The position numbers and the translations under genes are program-made. A stretch of DNA of 64,000 nucleotides, taken from NCBI GenBank assembly GCA_037576215.1, contig JBANDB010000011.1, forward strand, positions 2,976,001 to 3,040,000, read 5' to 3'. Positions 11,632 through 23,521 of this stretch are shown here, one piece after another. This DNA is from Armillaria gallica (Eukaryota; Basidiomycota; Agaricomycetes; Agaricales; Physalacriaceae). The notes under the pieces are model-generated. The model was not told where the DNA came from. It saw nothing but the letters and a program-made list of their open reading frames with translations, and ran no database searches. Positions within the stretch are counted from its first letter, which is position 1. Each line of letters begins with the position of its first letter.

Positions 11632-12897
11632 AATGAAATAAAACGTCTTTAAACAACTTTCCTTGATTATTGAAGTCTGCAGAGTGCTTCTATCGTACTC
11701 GAAACGCCCGAATTCAATACATTGGTGATAAGTGTAGAGTTAGTGATTGGTTTAGTGTTGTTGGTGTTCATTGCCAGCCTCTAGTCCATTTGCCACTCGC
11801 CGTTACCGAGCACATCACCGGTCGCCACACTGGCTGTTACCGTGTGCAATGGTGGGCATTGGTGGCAGCTATTGCCGATTGTTGATTTTTATTTTCAACG
11901 TTATACAACAGATACATGTCTTTATGTATACATGATAGATGGTTCCGAGTCCTATGAATATAGGATTACTCAGTCATTTTATGTACTGACATGCCATGGG
12001 AAATATCACAACACCTCTGGGCTCACCATGGGAATGGTGTTCTTTCGTCCATCAATTCTCTGTCTGTACTCCCGTGACTCCTCCTTTTCCTCTTCATGTA
12101 CCATACTTTGTGCGGGTCATTTCCAATAACAATGTCGCCTCTTATTTTGGTGGTTAACTTGTGATTTATGTGTCTTTGCTTCATTGCTGCTTGTTCTCCA
12201 TTTATTTTCCCTCGCTCTATGCTATGCTGTGTGTATGCTGTATCATTGCGGGCATGTATTCTTTACTCTTCATGGATATCCTCCTCTTCTTCTGATCCTG
12301 CCACCTTTCTCTTTTAGCCCACCTGTTCTTCTACTTCCATGTCATCCTCCGTTACATATGATATAGAAGAAAGCATATAACATTAAGGTGATCACTACCA
12401 GAGGAGCACTCATGAAGCAGAAACCGACCGGGATCAAACCGAAGGAGCAAAACTGCATCATGAAGCAGACACAGCAGAACAAACTATACCAGGTGCAGAG
12501 AGTATCAGCTATCGATACGAACGTGAGACCAGCCTGACAGACGCGAAAGGTTAACACACTATGCAATATCTGAGGAGTACATGTCCATCAGACGCAGATG
12601 AAATGGCGCAACATTTGGATGAGTGTTGTGTAAGAGTTTAGAGTTTAGAGTTCAGAAAACCGTAAGAAGGAACAATCCGATTTTTTCCACATGACACAGC
12701 AAACAGGAATTGTTTTATATGCGATGTCAACTTCAGCGATGTTGCATTGTACTGATATTTGGCTACTAGCATATCTATGTATGAAGACACTCGACACTAT
12801 GCCTTTGAGGATTTAGCATGGGTAACTATTCCGATCCAGCTATGGAACTCGTTAAACCCGAACCGTAAATCTCATGTACTAAATGTGATGCAAATTC
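11632..12897. other. Possible LTR end and primer-binding-like site; otherwise no gene
   Basis: A polyadenylation-like AATAAAA lies at about 11636. Near 11719-11735 the string AATACA is followed by TTGGTGATAAG, which resembles a CA-ended long terminal repeat followed by a tRNA-primer site. No second LTR, target duplication, gag or pol was found, so the retroelement reading is inference. The ORFs at 11670-12366 and on the minus strand at 12342-12566 show no domain. No other structure was seen up to the F-box gene. Confidence 0.3.
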
Positions 12898-14958
12898 TCA
12901 GTCCATGTACCTGTAACTGTACACCGTTCTTGGGATATCCAGAACATCAATCGTTCGGCCCATGTCATTTATTTTGAGATTAACAAGTAAACTTTCCTCT
13001 TTCCAACCTTTCAGCCTACTAATGTGATCAGCAGTTAACTTAAAGATGTCTCTTGGGTCGAACCAGTTCCCCCTACCGCTGTCGGTTATTCCATTAAGAG
13101 TGAGCATTCTGAATGCACGCTTATTATAGTCATCCCAGCGTGCTATCAACATCTCAACCAGCAAATCTCCCAAAGCATTAAGGTTGGGCGTTGGACGGAC
13201 ATTGTCGAGATTGATGGTGAGCTTTGTCAGGCTTTCTACGATAGCGTAGTGGCGATTTCCGTCGATGTCTATGGTATGCTCTTTGAGCCGGAAGAAGAGC
13301 CGGTGCAGAACCCACATTATAAGTACCCCGTCAAAATGCTGCATGATCACTAGCTCCCGTAAACTGCTTGCTATGTCAAGGACGGAGAGGAGGAGGTCTC
13401 CATTGCCATACTCGACACATTTCAATGTTAAGTGTCGTAAGGGACAACGCGATGCTAGGATCAATCTATGTAAAGCTGGGAGCGCATTTTCGGGGCAATT
13501 GGGTACTGTTGTCACCATGCTGTCATCGAAATGAGGCTTTACGGAAATGGCGAGTAAGTTAGGAAGCAGGAGGCTGCGAAGGAAACTGCCATCACATGCG
13601 TGAAGCTCTCTCACTGAAGAGTTTACAATGTGATTTGCAGACATGGGAAAGTCTCCGAGGGACGAGCGATGGATAACGGCCATCATTTTTAGATTTGTAC
13701 CTGCCTTCAATCCTCCCAAAAAATAGTGGTTGAGTTCTGCCCCCCCCAACATGTGGTCGTCACCGAAAGCCACCAATTGCGTCCATGGAAGTCTGACATC
13801 TAACGTAGCCGGCAATCCAAACATATAAGCAGATTCTAAGTTCTGAGCTGATTCGAAGGCATCTATCTGCACTGGCATAAGCGAATCAGCCTGAATCGGT
13901 TCGGGTGAGCTCAAACCCTTCAAGTGCAGGTACTTTAGATGAGGGAGTCGTCCTTGTATAGGGACCAAAAGATGATAAGCGGATGGAGGTATGGACAAAT
14001 GAACCCTCTCCCATCTATGTGCTTGTTCAGACAGCAGAGCGAACACACCATGCGCATGTGGGCTGGAGCATACGTATAGTGGCCAATACTCGTAGCGGAA
14101 GTCGAGAGCATGATTCAAGGATCTGATCAGAGCGGTGCTCATTAAATTCAATGGATCAAGAACACGATGATGCAGAAATAGTAACATGTGTGACCATAGC
14201 AAAGGGAAAGATGACACAATAACCCTCCACAAACTGCAAATGTGACCAAGGGACCAAGGTGTCGATAACATACTGAACACAAGAAACCCGTCTCTGTCTT
14301 GTGCATGGATGAAGATTTCTTCAAGTATATCTCAGGGCATGTGGCAAATAGGAGACAACATCTTCTTGTGGAAAGCTAGAGCTTGTGTCAGGATGCTATA
14401 GGCTGCATGGAGCTCATGTATGATCTTCGAAATCCTATCGTATTTTTCTTGCATCGATGCCCGTGAAAGCCTGATTTCCGGACAGGATGCACCCCCGTCA
14501 TCACTTTCATCAGAAGGGATACGACTGAAACTCGGAGTCATGTCTAGACCTGAAGTCGATTCGCCATGTAGAAGAATGTGGTAATGACAATGTGGGCACA
14601 GATGTTGTGGATGAGAGCCATCGCCTTCACATAAGGACCTGTACAATTTAGTGTTAACCAGGAGTAATGGCGATAAGATGAGTACTATGTACCTTAACCT
14701 TTCGATGCACGAAAGGGTGACCCCTTGAATATCAGGTTGCAGGTCTTGTACCTTGTCAAGAAAGTAATTGAGGTCAGCTTTGATAGGTACTAGATGTGCT
14801 GCGATATTTGATGATACACCTCTCAAATACATCGTCTGAGAAAGATCCGGAGGAACATTGCTATGAATGAGGATGGAGAAGGAGCATGGAAGTTTGCAAG
14901 TTCGTCTGAGATGTTTAATATCCATATATGCAGGACCCAAGGGGCAACCGCAGGACAA
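12898..14958 (-). pseudogene. F-box-like protein (paralogue 2), one in-frame TGA
   Basis: This is a paralogue of the gene at 8253-10230 with the same architecture. The start region has SCGCPLG, then exon 1 ends at 14693. A 54-nt intron (14639-14692) sits at the same codon as in paralogue 1, followed by LCPHCHYHILLHG. The F-box reads MP-stop-DILEEIFIHAQ, with TGA at 14332-14334 replacing the third core residue. The same frame then continues through TPWSLGHICSLWRVIVSSFP and SLWSHML-like sequence for ~460 codons. An Arg (CGA) at that position would be usual for LPxEIL cores. There is no frameshift, so the damage is recent or the gene is read in an unusual way. The 5' end is unresolved; a conserved CTGTACTTAT block near 15085 also precedes paralogue 1 (near 10275). 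Confidence 0.8.
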
Positions 14959-15258
14959 CTCTCTAAGCGATATAGTATGAGCTGCGACGTCGATTTAGGA
15001 GGCAAACACCTACTGGTTCCATCGAGACATTGTGAGTCTGAATGGCGCATAGTGCAAACTATCGCGGTATAAGTACAGTGCATCTTTAGCATTTCTGGAT
15101 AGGTACCACATGGGAAATTAGGTATTTTCCGACAATTCGGTGATTTCCAATACTTCAGTGATTTCTGTGTTCAGTCCATTTATCTGTCTTAAATAACACC
15201 TAGCGACTCTGCTCGACTCAGTGCCTCGGTCCTTTGCTGTGCCTTCTTTTTCTACAGC

Positions 15259-15913
15259 ATGCCCAACACACGATGCCATGGACATGTTTCCATCTGTGCA
15301 AATGGTGCCTACTCGAGAACTTTTCAAAGCTACCGGCCACTCGTTTGTCTTGCACCCAAAAGGGTCACAAAGATAGCGATGTACCTTGAAGGTCTGGATG
15401 GCGGTGGTTCGAAAGATACGCCTCTTGTCATTGACGACATGGATAACTGCGAGGGAGAACATAAAGAAAGAGGTAAACAATCACCCGTCGTTGGATTTCA
15501 GTTGCTCATTTTGGCTGCAGAAATACCCGTTGAATATCAATGTGGTCTGTGTAAGGAGTGTATGTGGGCACCAATGATGTGAGTTTCGCATGTACTTATA
15601 TATGTGTCTCATGATCCATGTGTTCTCGCTTAGGTTAAGTTGTGGGCACACATTCTGTGCATACTGTATTGTTAGGCATCTCCAAAATCATGAGGAAAAC
15701 ATCTCCCTTTTGCCACGTGGTGCTGGTACACCTGCACAGTGCCCTCTCTGCACCTTCCTCATTAGGAATCCACCATCGCACAACCTCTTTGCACAAGACA
15801 TGATCAGAGAATGGGTGGAGGGTGTCGGAATCAGACCCAGGACAAGTACTGCAATCAAAGTTGATGGGCAAAGGGCACAGAAGATCGTTAGATTATTCTT
15901 TGTATTAGGGTGA
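15259..15913 (+). CDS. Small RING-finger protein
   Basis: RING domains bind E2 enzymes and act in ubiquitin ligases. Three exons fit in phase: 15259-15472, 15521-15578 and 15634-15913. The introns are 48 nt (15473-15520, GTAAAC..GCAG) and 55 nt (15579-15633, GTGAGT..TTAG). The RING begins in exon 2 with CGLCKECMWAPM and continues across intron 2 as LSCGHTFCAYC, then PAQCPLC, giving C-x2-C..C-x-H-x2-C-x2-C..C-x2-C. The segment between the last two ligand pairs is longer than usual, with about 27 residues before PAQCPLC. The predicted protein is about 180 residues, with an acidic stretch (VIDDMDNCEGE) before the RING. The final stop could instead be a splice donor (GGGTGAGT at 15908), extending the protein. 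Confidence 0.7.
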
Positions 15914-16191
15914 GTTACACAAAATTTCCATACAAATATATTTGTCTGCTTTCATTGCACAAAGGCCAGGAGAGTAAATAAGGGAAGATACCAGAGCAAG
16001 CGTCATCGGTAAAGTACTATGATCAACATCTAGATCTAGTGCCCCTCCAGTAGGTGGCAATTTCCACACGTACCAGGTGGCAAAGTCTGTAGCAGATCTT
16101 TCCAGATCTGTTTTCAGTATCATGCATTCGTTATAACCACAGTACAATAACCTATGTTTGAATTGCTGTATCAAGACATATAACCTTGACT

Positions 16192-17199
16192 ATGCCAGAC
16201 AACAAGTTCAGGTTATTCATGAAACGAGCGAACTTGCTTGTATCCCAGAGCTATCTGGCCGGTTCACACTTCGTCGACACGGCAGACTGGTGCAGTGTTG
16301 GCGGCACTGATATCTTATGCTCAAAGTCAGATGTTACACCAAATACTGAACCCATGTTGGTCTCCTTGGTCGCTGTACCTTTTTCAGCAGGATGGTACAA
16401 TAAACTTTCCAGGATGGGAGATTTTGACGAGAGATATCCAAAAGCGTTACCTAAGCTTAAATGGCTACTCCATGTGAAGCCTCCCGTTGGTACCATATTC
16501 ATGGAAGACTGGAATCAAGCAATCTCCATTCTTGGATGCCTTCAAAAGTGTGTGTCTGTTGGGCAACCTATGGATATGTTATTGTTGAGGACTTCAGGCA
16601 TGGAAATTCAGTTCACAGCCAAGATGTTTAAGGAAAAAAATGTTTGATTCCTTGTTATCATGTTTTAACTATGATATCTCTGACACGACACCCTCTCGCT
16701 CACCTAGGTAATGGATTCCCAGGACACCGTCACTCAGAGGTATGTGGTACCTCCGAGCTTTCGAGAGCCATTCAGGGAATGTACTGCGCGCCACCGCATT
16801 AATCCCATCAATATCAGGGACCACAGAGGCTGTACCATTCCGATGGGTGCCGGCGCAGAGAAAGCCATAGGAGGTTCATTGTGCTTGTTGACATTCAAGG
16901 CATGTCAACTACTGCTCGATTCACCAGTCTTACTCATGAAATATATTATAAACAAACAGATAAAGCATTATCGCATTGACAACAGAGACTCCTTCAACGC
17001 CTCCTTGAAATCCATAAAAATACTGGTACCGGTTGGTTCACTGCCTGGTGTCATTGCAGATATGAGTTTCTTGTTCTCGGCAGAGTTGAAGGCAGCTAAT
17101 ATTTTCGGTCCCGCCGTGCAGGATGGTACGCTCCAGTCCACTATTCTACAAGTAACTGAACCTGTTCAGAACCCAATACTTCAGATGACAGACCTGTGA
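16192..17199 (+). CDS. Unrecognised two-exon protein
   Basis: Exon 1 (ATG 16192 to 16641) and exon 2 (16708-17199) join in phase across a 66-nt intron, GTTTGA..CCTAG. The first part carries MKRANLLVSQSYLAGSHF and TADWCSVGGTDILC. The second carries YVVPPSFREPFRECTARHRI, a glycine-rich patch (IPMGAGAEKAIGGS) and VPVGSLPGVIADMSFLFSAE. No membrane segment or known domain is evident. Further 5' exons between 15914 and 16192 are possible. Beyond its TGA stop another open stretch holds basic EEKRKKS (see 17200-17848), which could be an alternative tail. Function unknown. Confidence 0.5.
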
Positions 17200-17848
17200 T
17201 GACTCAAGCTGGGAAAAATAAAGCAAGGGCTAGTGGATCAAACCTCAGTGTCAGTGCCGGTCCATTGACTACAGGCCATAAGCACTGAATGTTATTTGAC
17301 TACAGCTGTGTTTGATACGTTTAAACAGTGCCCGCAATCTGGGGGAAGTTTGCAGTCATCTCGAGGAAGCGAAGAAAAGCAGAAGTGGAAGTTGCTTCGC
17401 CTAGAGAAGAGAAGAGGAAGAAAAGCAATATCATAGTCGATGAACACTTGGAAAAGGGCAGTAGCATTTAGATGTGATTTAACCTTCAGTCAGTGGAAAG
17501 CAATTCAGGCCGTTCAAGCTTGCACATATGTAATTATTCAATAGTAGTCATCATATGTCCTAATGGGAATCAATAACAATAATAGGTGATGCATTCTATG
17601 CCTTAATACCCATAACTACACTGCGAGGATTGGTTTGGTTGGAAATTACAAAGTCCTGCATATACAGCATATGGTCTTTTTACAACCTGAGTGCTTACAA
17701 TCACTTATAGTAGATGTAGTCGTGGTTCACTGCAGTCTGAATACTATTGGATTGGTCGAACTGATATCCCCTATGGAATCCAAGAAGAAACAACTGTATT
17801 CATGTGATATACAACGCACGAAGAATCTATCTGTTCATTCGTCCTGAG
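17200..17848. other. Intergenic; possible basic C-terminal exon
   Basis: After TGCCCGCAATC at about 17325 a plus frame of ~48 codons stays open to a TAG near 17470. It includes SRKRRKAEVEV and REEKRKKS, which look like nuclear localisation signals. It could be the last exon of the preceding gene, but no convincing splice pair was fixed. From 17470 to 17848 nothing is recognised. Confidence 0.3.
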
Positions 17849-19981
17849 CTATGAAACTTCATGATCCAGTTCCACCTCTGATTCAGCGATGATAGACTCC
17901 AATCGCAGGGCAATGTTGTGTAGCTCGTGAGCGGAGTGACCCAGAATGTGGGCTTGGTGAATATCCCCACCTGTCAGGTTGACTGGTTCGAATGGCTCTT
18001 CTCCCTCTACACCTCTGGATCTTCCTGGAGCAGGTAAATCATTGTCAACAGCAACCGCTGAGGCAGCACCACTCTTAACACTGTCTGTGTCCGTGTCCGT
18101 GTCTGTATCGGGCCAAGGGTTCCTGAAAAGCCCTCGAGGTGCTTTAGCAACTGATATCGAGGCTGGACGAGGTACTGTCATGACACTGGTACTAACAAAA
18201 CTGTGGTGGGGCACTGCCATGACACCGACGCTAACAGAATGCGAAGGGACCATGGAAGATGGATGGAATATGGTGGAATCTGTGACTCTGGGGCTGTCTG
18301 TGAAAGGTAGCTGATTCATGCCAGGAAGTGGAGGTTTTAACCCGACCGAATGACTCTCAAATTGAGGATACATCCAACTGATGCCATCCTCTTTCAAAAG
18401 AGTGTGGCCGTTAGCGAGGGGGAAGTAGACCCTCCAAGGAGGAGGAGGGGCTCCATATAGATTGATGAGATCCCAGGGCATAATGAATCCAGACAGGAAG
18501 GTGAGGTGGCCAGGCAAGGTAAAATGGATGGCTAAGCTTTGTCGTCTGTCATACCAAGTATCGTACACCTTCCCTTCAAATCACACATCGTCTTTCTCTG
18601 CATGCAAGAAGCACCACTGTCCTTGCACATCCGTTAGTGTGGACTGATCTTCGACTTGAAAAACATGTCTCCACGTGCCAAATGGTACCCTGACACCCTC
18701 TACTCTTGGCGCTTCTATGACTGGGACGCGCGACCTAAATATTATCCTTTTGATATAGGTCGAGGATACGTCACTATGCCAGACAGGAGGCAAGTCTTCT
18801 TTCCATATATAGTTGTGGTAGCCATGGAGCTTTGCATCCAATCTAGTCCATACCATCTGGACACTACGTGGTTCTCTCATCTCGGTGTATCCTTGCATCC
18901 TGCTCGAAGAGAAATGGGTGTGGCTTTCAATCTTCTGCTTGAATGCTCCTGACGGTAAGGCTCGTGTTTTGGTGTCGACGGTGTTTTCAATGGTGAAGGA
19001 ATCATATGGAGAGTCGGGACCGAATCGCTGGTTGATAATGGTAAGATCACAAGGAGGGTATGTGGAAGCCTCAACAAAGTCTGCTATCTCCTCAGACGTG
19101 AGTTCATGGGAGAAATACACAGGCACCTTCGCAATGTTATGGTACCAGGCCAGTTGATCCTCATTCAGTCCATTGCCCCACAAGCCCAAAAAAGACATAT
19201 CTGCCTCTGGAATAGGTACGCATATGAAAGAAGCAGCCAAGGAATCGGAGTTTGGCATGAGGGGTAAGGAGTGATAGGTTATGCATGCATCCTTGCGACG
19301 CAGACCTCTTTGAATAGCTACGATGCGATCGAGCATATTGGGGTATGAGGCTTTGTTAATCAGGAGACTAATCTCACCGCATCCAGGAAACATGGGGAAA
19401 TTGGTAGTGGTACTGGTGTCGTTATTATGTCTGTGAAGCTTTTCCTTAACATGCCACAACTGCAAGTCCAAACAGAAATTACGATGAAGGAGATCCTCCA
19501 CTAGGCTCTGATCCATCATACAGACATCATCTTGTTTCTGGATCAACACCGGCAAAACACACGCCCATTCCACCAACTCCCGATGTGGTCGTATAAATGC
19601 CAGCCAGGGCTCGGTGGCATTGTATTCTTGAGGATGCTCCATATCATCGAAGGGCCCTAAATGACCATCGAGAGTGTGAAATGAGGTAGGCTGGATATGT
19701 GGAGTAAAGGCTGGATCTTTGACTCCAGGGAAGAACGGAAACATGTATCCATCCACATTCAGAGACCACAGTTCTACCATCTTCACCCAGTCGACCTGTC
19801 CTGGAATACCAGAGTATTCAACAATCCTGCCTGAATATGATCCTCTCTGGAATATCTGAAAACAGGGTCCCCCTTGAACAGCAGGGATATTATCGTATCC
19901 AGACCAGCTGACAGATCTGCGAACATCGTACAGTGTGAACATAGAATCAAATCTAGTGGGTTCAGAGGTGAGCCTTTCCAT
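17849..19981 (-). pseudogene. Large uncharacterised protein, single in-frame TGA
   Basis: From the ATG at 19981 to the TAG at 17849 the same frame runs 711 codons and is broken once, by TGA at 18581-18583 (AEKDDV-stop-FEGKVYDTWYDRRQ). The first 466 residues include SVSWSGYDNIPAVQGG and VPVYFSHELTSEEIADFVEA. After the stop come FTLPGHLTFLSGFIMPW, a Ser/Pro-rich region, a (TD)5 run encoded by a GTGTCC-type microsatellite near 18084-18110, and an acidic tail (IIAESEVELDHEVS). I recognise no catalytic domain; it reads like one of the long uncharacterised Agaricomycete families. CGA in place of TGA would give Arg. A TATA-like element lies upstream. Confidence 0.65.
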
Positions 19982-20030
19982 GAGTTACTATAGACAGGTG
20001 GCTGATATAACGTTGGGTATATCATGGCCA

Positions 20031-20042
20031 GCCATTTATAAG
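20031..20042 (-). promoter_or_regulatory. TATA-like element
   Basis: On the minus strand TATAAATGG lies about 55 nt upstream of the ATG at 19981 and could be the core promoter of that gene. The placement is compatible with a fungal TATA box, but the motif is short and unproven. Confidence 0.35.
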
Positions 20043-20420
20043 GGGATCGCAGCTGTGTCGACATCAGTTTCAAAATGCGGTATAAGCATTATTACTACCT
20101 CGGGACAAGCTGAGGTAGCAAAGAGAGTCAGGACAAGCCGATGGATGAAGCAGCAGGTGAGCTTCGGCATTTGCTATTTTTTCCTACCGAATGGAAAAAG
20201 AACAGACAAAACATGCGCTTTACATGTAAGTACAGGCAACTCTTATACATTTAGGTCATTTCAACTCTCACATAATATGATGTTGCATTCTTTTCGGAGC
20301 CACCCATTCTAGTTCACATGAAGTGTATTGCCAGTAGGTACTATGTGATTCTACATTTATCTACATCCCATGAGACTGCACGATAAAAGTTCAGTATCAT
20401 AAACATAGTTGATTTTCAAC

Positions 20421-21087
20421 TCACCACAACTGGGTATAAACGCGCGATATCAAGATCCGGTCTTGGAAAAAGGATCTGATCGCCCAGTTATTTTCTGGAA
20501 GCACTGTCATAGGTGCTCCATAGCATACATCTCCGTGCGTGTCTGGGCTCTCCTTAGCCTTCCTTTGGGCTTCATCATACAATGATTTGAACCCTTTGCC
20601 TAGCAAAAGGATGGCATATGCTCCAAATGAGTTGACTTTGAATGCAACAGAGAGTACTATTCCCTCTTTTCCGTAATCTTTGATGAAGTTTATCATCGCG
20701 AATCCCAATGCGAGGCATGGGTTGAAGCTGGGCAAGTCTGGTATGAAGATACACACCACAATCTCTGCATCTCCAATGTTTGTGGTCATAACTTGCTCTG
20801 GACGTAGCCACAGATGCAGAAAACTGTGTTCTCCATAGAGTTCGGCTTCTTCAGGTTCCCATGTATCATGTATAATGGAGCTTTTTGACTTGACACAAGG
20901 CATATTGAGTCGAGTGGTAACAATGAGATAAATTTGATTGACATACCACCATCGCTGATACTAATATGTTCATCATGATGAGAGGATTGGACAGCCACCC
21001 GGCAGCATTTAGAACACTTAAGATAATGGGTTTCATCTCCAGTGTCCTGCTAACCATGACAACGGTGTTGTCGGTCGAATTGTCCAT
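20421..21087 (-). CDS. Unrecognised protein, at least two exons
   Basis: The first exon starts at ATG 21087 (MDNSTDNTVVMVSRTLEMKP) and runs to a GTATGTC donor near 20943. The second lies within 20903-20421 and carries DAEIVVCIFIPDLPSFNPCL, ALGFAMINFIKDYGKEGIVL, SVAFKVNSFGAYAILLLGKG and FKSLYDEAQRKAKE. The exact acceptor, in the CTTGTGTCAAG region near 20890, was not fixed. The alternating hydrophobic segments suggest a compact alpha/beta fold. No family was recognised. An EPEEAEL-type acidic patch precedes the conserved-looking part. Confidence 0.45.
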
Positions 21088-21706
21088 GGTAACTATGTTT
21101 CCTTTAGTTTGAAGCCTGTCAGGGTATGTAAATTATTGTCACCTGAGTCGCCGGAATAGAATTTGAGACAGTAAACATGTTGAACTTGAAAACCAGGTGT
21201 TGTCATATCCGACTGCATTTTGTCTGCTACACAGATGGGACCTTTTATCAGCCTGAGAAGACGTATTCAGATCGTTCCACTGCAAGCGGCATGAAAACGG
21301 TTCTATGGATGATGCCAGTGAGCGAACTACTGAACCTAATGTAGTATGATCAAATGATCCCTGTCATCAAAATAGACGGTAAGCTCTGATGAATCTTAGA
21401 TCTCTAATCCGATGAATCTTGCATGTCAGGTGTTTGCTGGATTGTGTTAAGGCTTAAAAGGTTGAAAGGTGTATTAGAAACGCAACAGATCCTGTTCTTT
21501 ATTGTTGAGCATATTATCATAGTCGATTCCAATCGTTCTTCAAAAGCATGTCTATCAACCAGAACCGGAGTTCTCAACAACAGTCTATCACTACCCAGAG
21601 ACACCGCGAGCATCGTCTTAACCTCCACTGTTGCCGAGAGTATATCCCAAGCCAGCATTTCTGAGCCGCATTTGGCTGGAAAACCTTCGGAGGCAGTGGT
21701 CACATT
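21088..21706. other. Intergenic with ambiguous ORFs on both strands
   Basis: A minus frame (21703-21404, 99 codons; MLAWDILSATVEVKTMLAVS) and a plus frame (21423-21710, 95 codons) overlap fully, and only one can be coding. The minus reading looks more protein-like but lacks a domain. It could be a separate short gene divergent from the plus gene that begins at 21707. From 21088 to 21400 nothing is recognised. Confidence 0.3.
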
Positions 21707-23370
21707 TTGACAGCTACTCAGAGTGGAGACTCAACAGATGGGACAGTTGAAGAGGCATCATTGATCATGGTGGGAGATGTACTTCCAACGAAGTTCTGGG
21801 TTGAAAAACTAGGTGGCTGGAAAAAAGAATTTGGTCTGATGAAAAATGCGAAGTTCTTCCTGCTGTTAGGAGAACCACAAGACCCAGAGTTCCGACAAGA
21901 CTGGGCAAATACCGTTGGCAGAATCAACGGAGCAACGTCCCAAGTTGCGGGAGGATCGTCTGCATGCAGTTGCATTCAGACTGAAAACCATTCCACTTAA
22001 ATTCGGTTTGGAGCACCTGTGTTTGAGGCACTGGTGAGTCCTTATAATCTACCAGGTGTGAACCGGTGCTGACCATTTCATACAGGATCTGACTAACAAT
22101 GTACTCGATGAAGTCATACAAACCTGGTCCATGAATGCAGAAGACCAAGCGGGTCTCGACCAATTGAAATGAACTCATCGGGTTAACTGTTTGAAAGTAT
22201 TTGATATCGACGATTTCCCAGTACCTCCTCACAAGGTGTCGGCATTGCTGAAAGGTGCAAACGCTTTCCTTTCCAACAAATCGTATATTAAATGCTTTAC
22301 AGGGTCCCTTGTGGAAGTACACTTCTCCATCCGACACTGGAGCATATATCGTAACAACCAGCCAGTACAGCATGCTTTTAGTTGTATGATAAATCAGATA
22401 TGCATTCTGAAGTGGGCACCTCCCCCAAAGCCTAGTCCTTACAAAGGATCAACACGTCCATACCGGCCACTACTGACTGCACCAACTCCAGTTCCTGCTG
22501 TGCCGATGCATACTAATGTTGCAACTCCCACTGCTTCAACTCCAATTCCTATTGAGCCGATACCTGCTGTCATTGCATCTGACACATCAGATCCCTCGAC
22601 GCTGCTCCCGCCCATGGAGATTCAACCTACACAAAAAATAAAATAAACCTGTGTTTGCAAACATTACAAACATCATCGAATCACAGACGACAGGCACTCA
22701 GCCTGCAGATCCATATTCCTCGGTCCAGCTAGCTAGCCATCTTGCCCACAGAGGGAACCAGGCCTTCCCTGCTACACCGGCAGGATCAGGTGGCTACCCC
22801 TCATTCTCCCCATTTTCGTTACCATTTAATAGACAACGACCTCCTTCAACAGACAATTTTACTGGAAGTTGGTTGCTACCAGGTGCCCTGGATTTCAACC
22901 TGCCTCCATCGAGTGTCTCTGCTTTGTGCGCATCTCCCAGACCAGCACGTCCTATGCCTGCATATGACAACATTGACGGTATGCCTCCAGTGCATGCCCT
23001 GTTAACATCGCAGACATCTTTGCAAGACTCAGGCCCGAATATGATGTCGTTGGTTGGCACGATACAGGAGACGAACGATATTGGCCCTGATACAGAGGCC
23101 CCCAGATGCAACACGGACGAGCCAGTTGGCTTAGCAGGCGACCTATCACAACGGATCCCAGATCCGCACTCTGATGGAGATTTTATTGGCACCTTGCCGC
23201 CAGAATGAGAGAACAGGAATCCAAGAAACTCTCAGCAAATAGAACCAGTCTGCAGTTCCATCGAACAGACCACTGACGTGTCACAGACCCAAGTCGGTAC
23301 ATCAGGTGACAGCAAGGCAAAGAAAAGGAAGGTCAATGAAGTGGATGCGTCACACGAAAGGGTGCTCTGA
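21707..23370 (+). pseudogene. Unrecognised nuclear-type protein, broken
   Basis: The N-terminal part encodes FWVEKLGGWKKEFGLMKNAK then FFLLLGEPQDPEFRQDWANT. The frame then changes near 21940, where LREDRLHAVAFRLKTIPLKF is read in another frame. A GTGAGTCC..ATACAG intron ends at about 22083. The next exon (LTNNVLDEVIQTWSMNAE) is interrupted by TGA at 22170-22172 and continues with VFDIDDFPVPPHKVSALLKG. A Pro-rich tail follows. A one-base shift lies in the A-rich run at 22633-22647, and a second in-frame TGA at 23206-23208 (LPPE-stop-ENRNPRNSQQ). The same frame then goes 43 codons further, through an SV40-like nuclear signal (AKKRKV), to TGA at 23368. Family unknown; probably a DNA- or chromatin-associated protein by its tail only. 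Confidence 0.5.
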
Positions 23371-23521
23371 CCTCGAACTGCATAGGTACTTTGGAATCAC
23401 ATAGACAGTATCTATCGCGAACTCACTGATAAAATTAGATACTGCACTACATTCGCTGAGTAGAGTATACCTGTGTATTCACACCTTTAATAGCCTTGTG
23501 GTTTCCACACCTTAACCTGCT

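Noticed and set aside
11632..12900. Complete LTR retrotransposon
   Set aside because: Only an LTR-like end and a possible primer site are visible. No gag, protease, reverse transcriptase, second LTR or target duplication was found.
18566..18590. An 18-nt GT..AG mini-intron removing the TGA at 18581
   Set aside because: GTGTGATTTGAAGGGAAG has the right ends and length modulo three, but 18 nt is far below the 47-70 nt introns seen elsewhere in the window.
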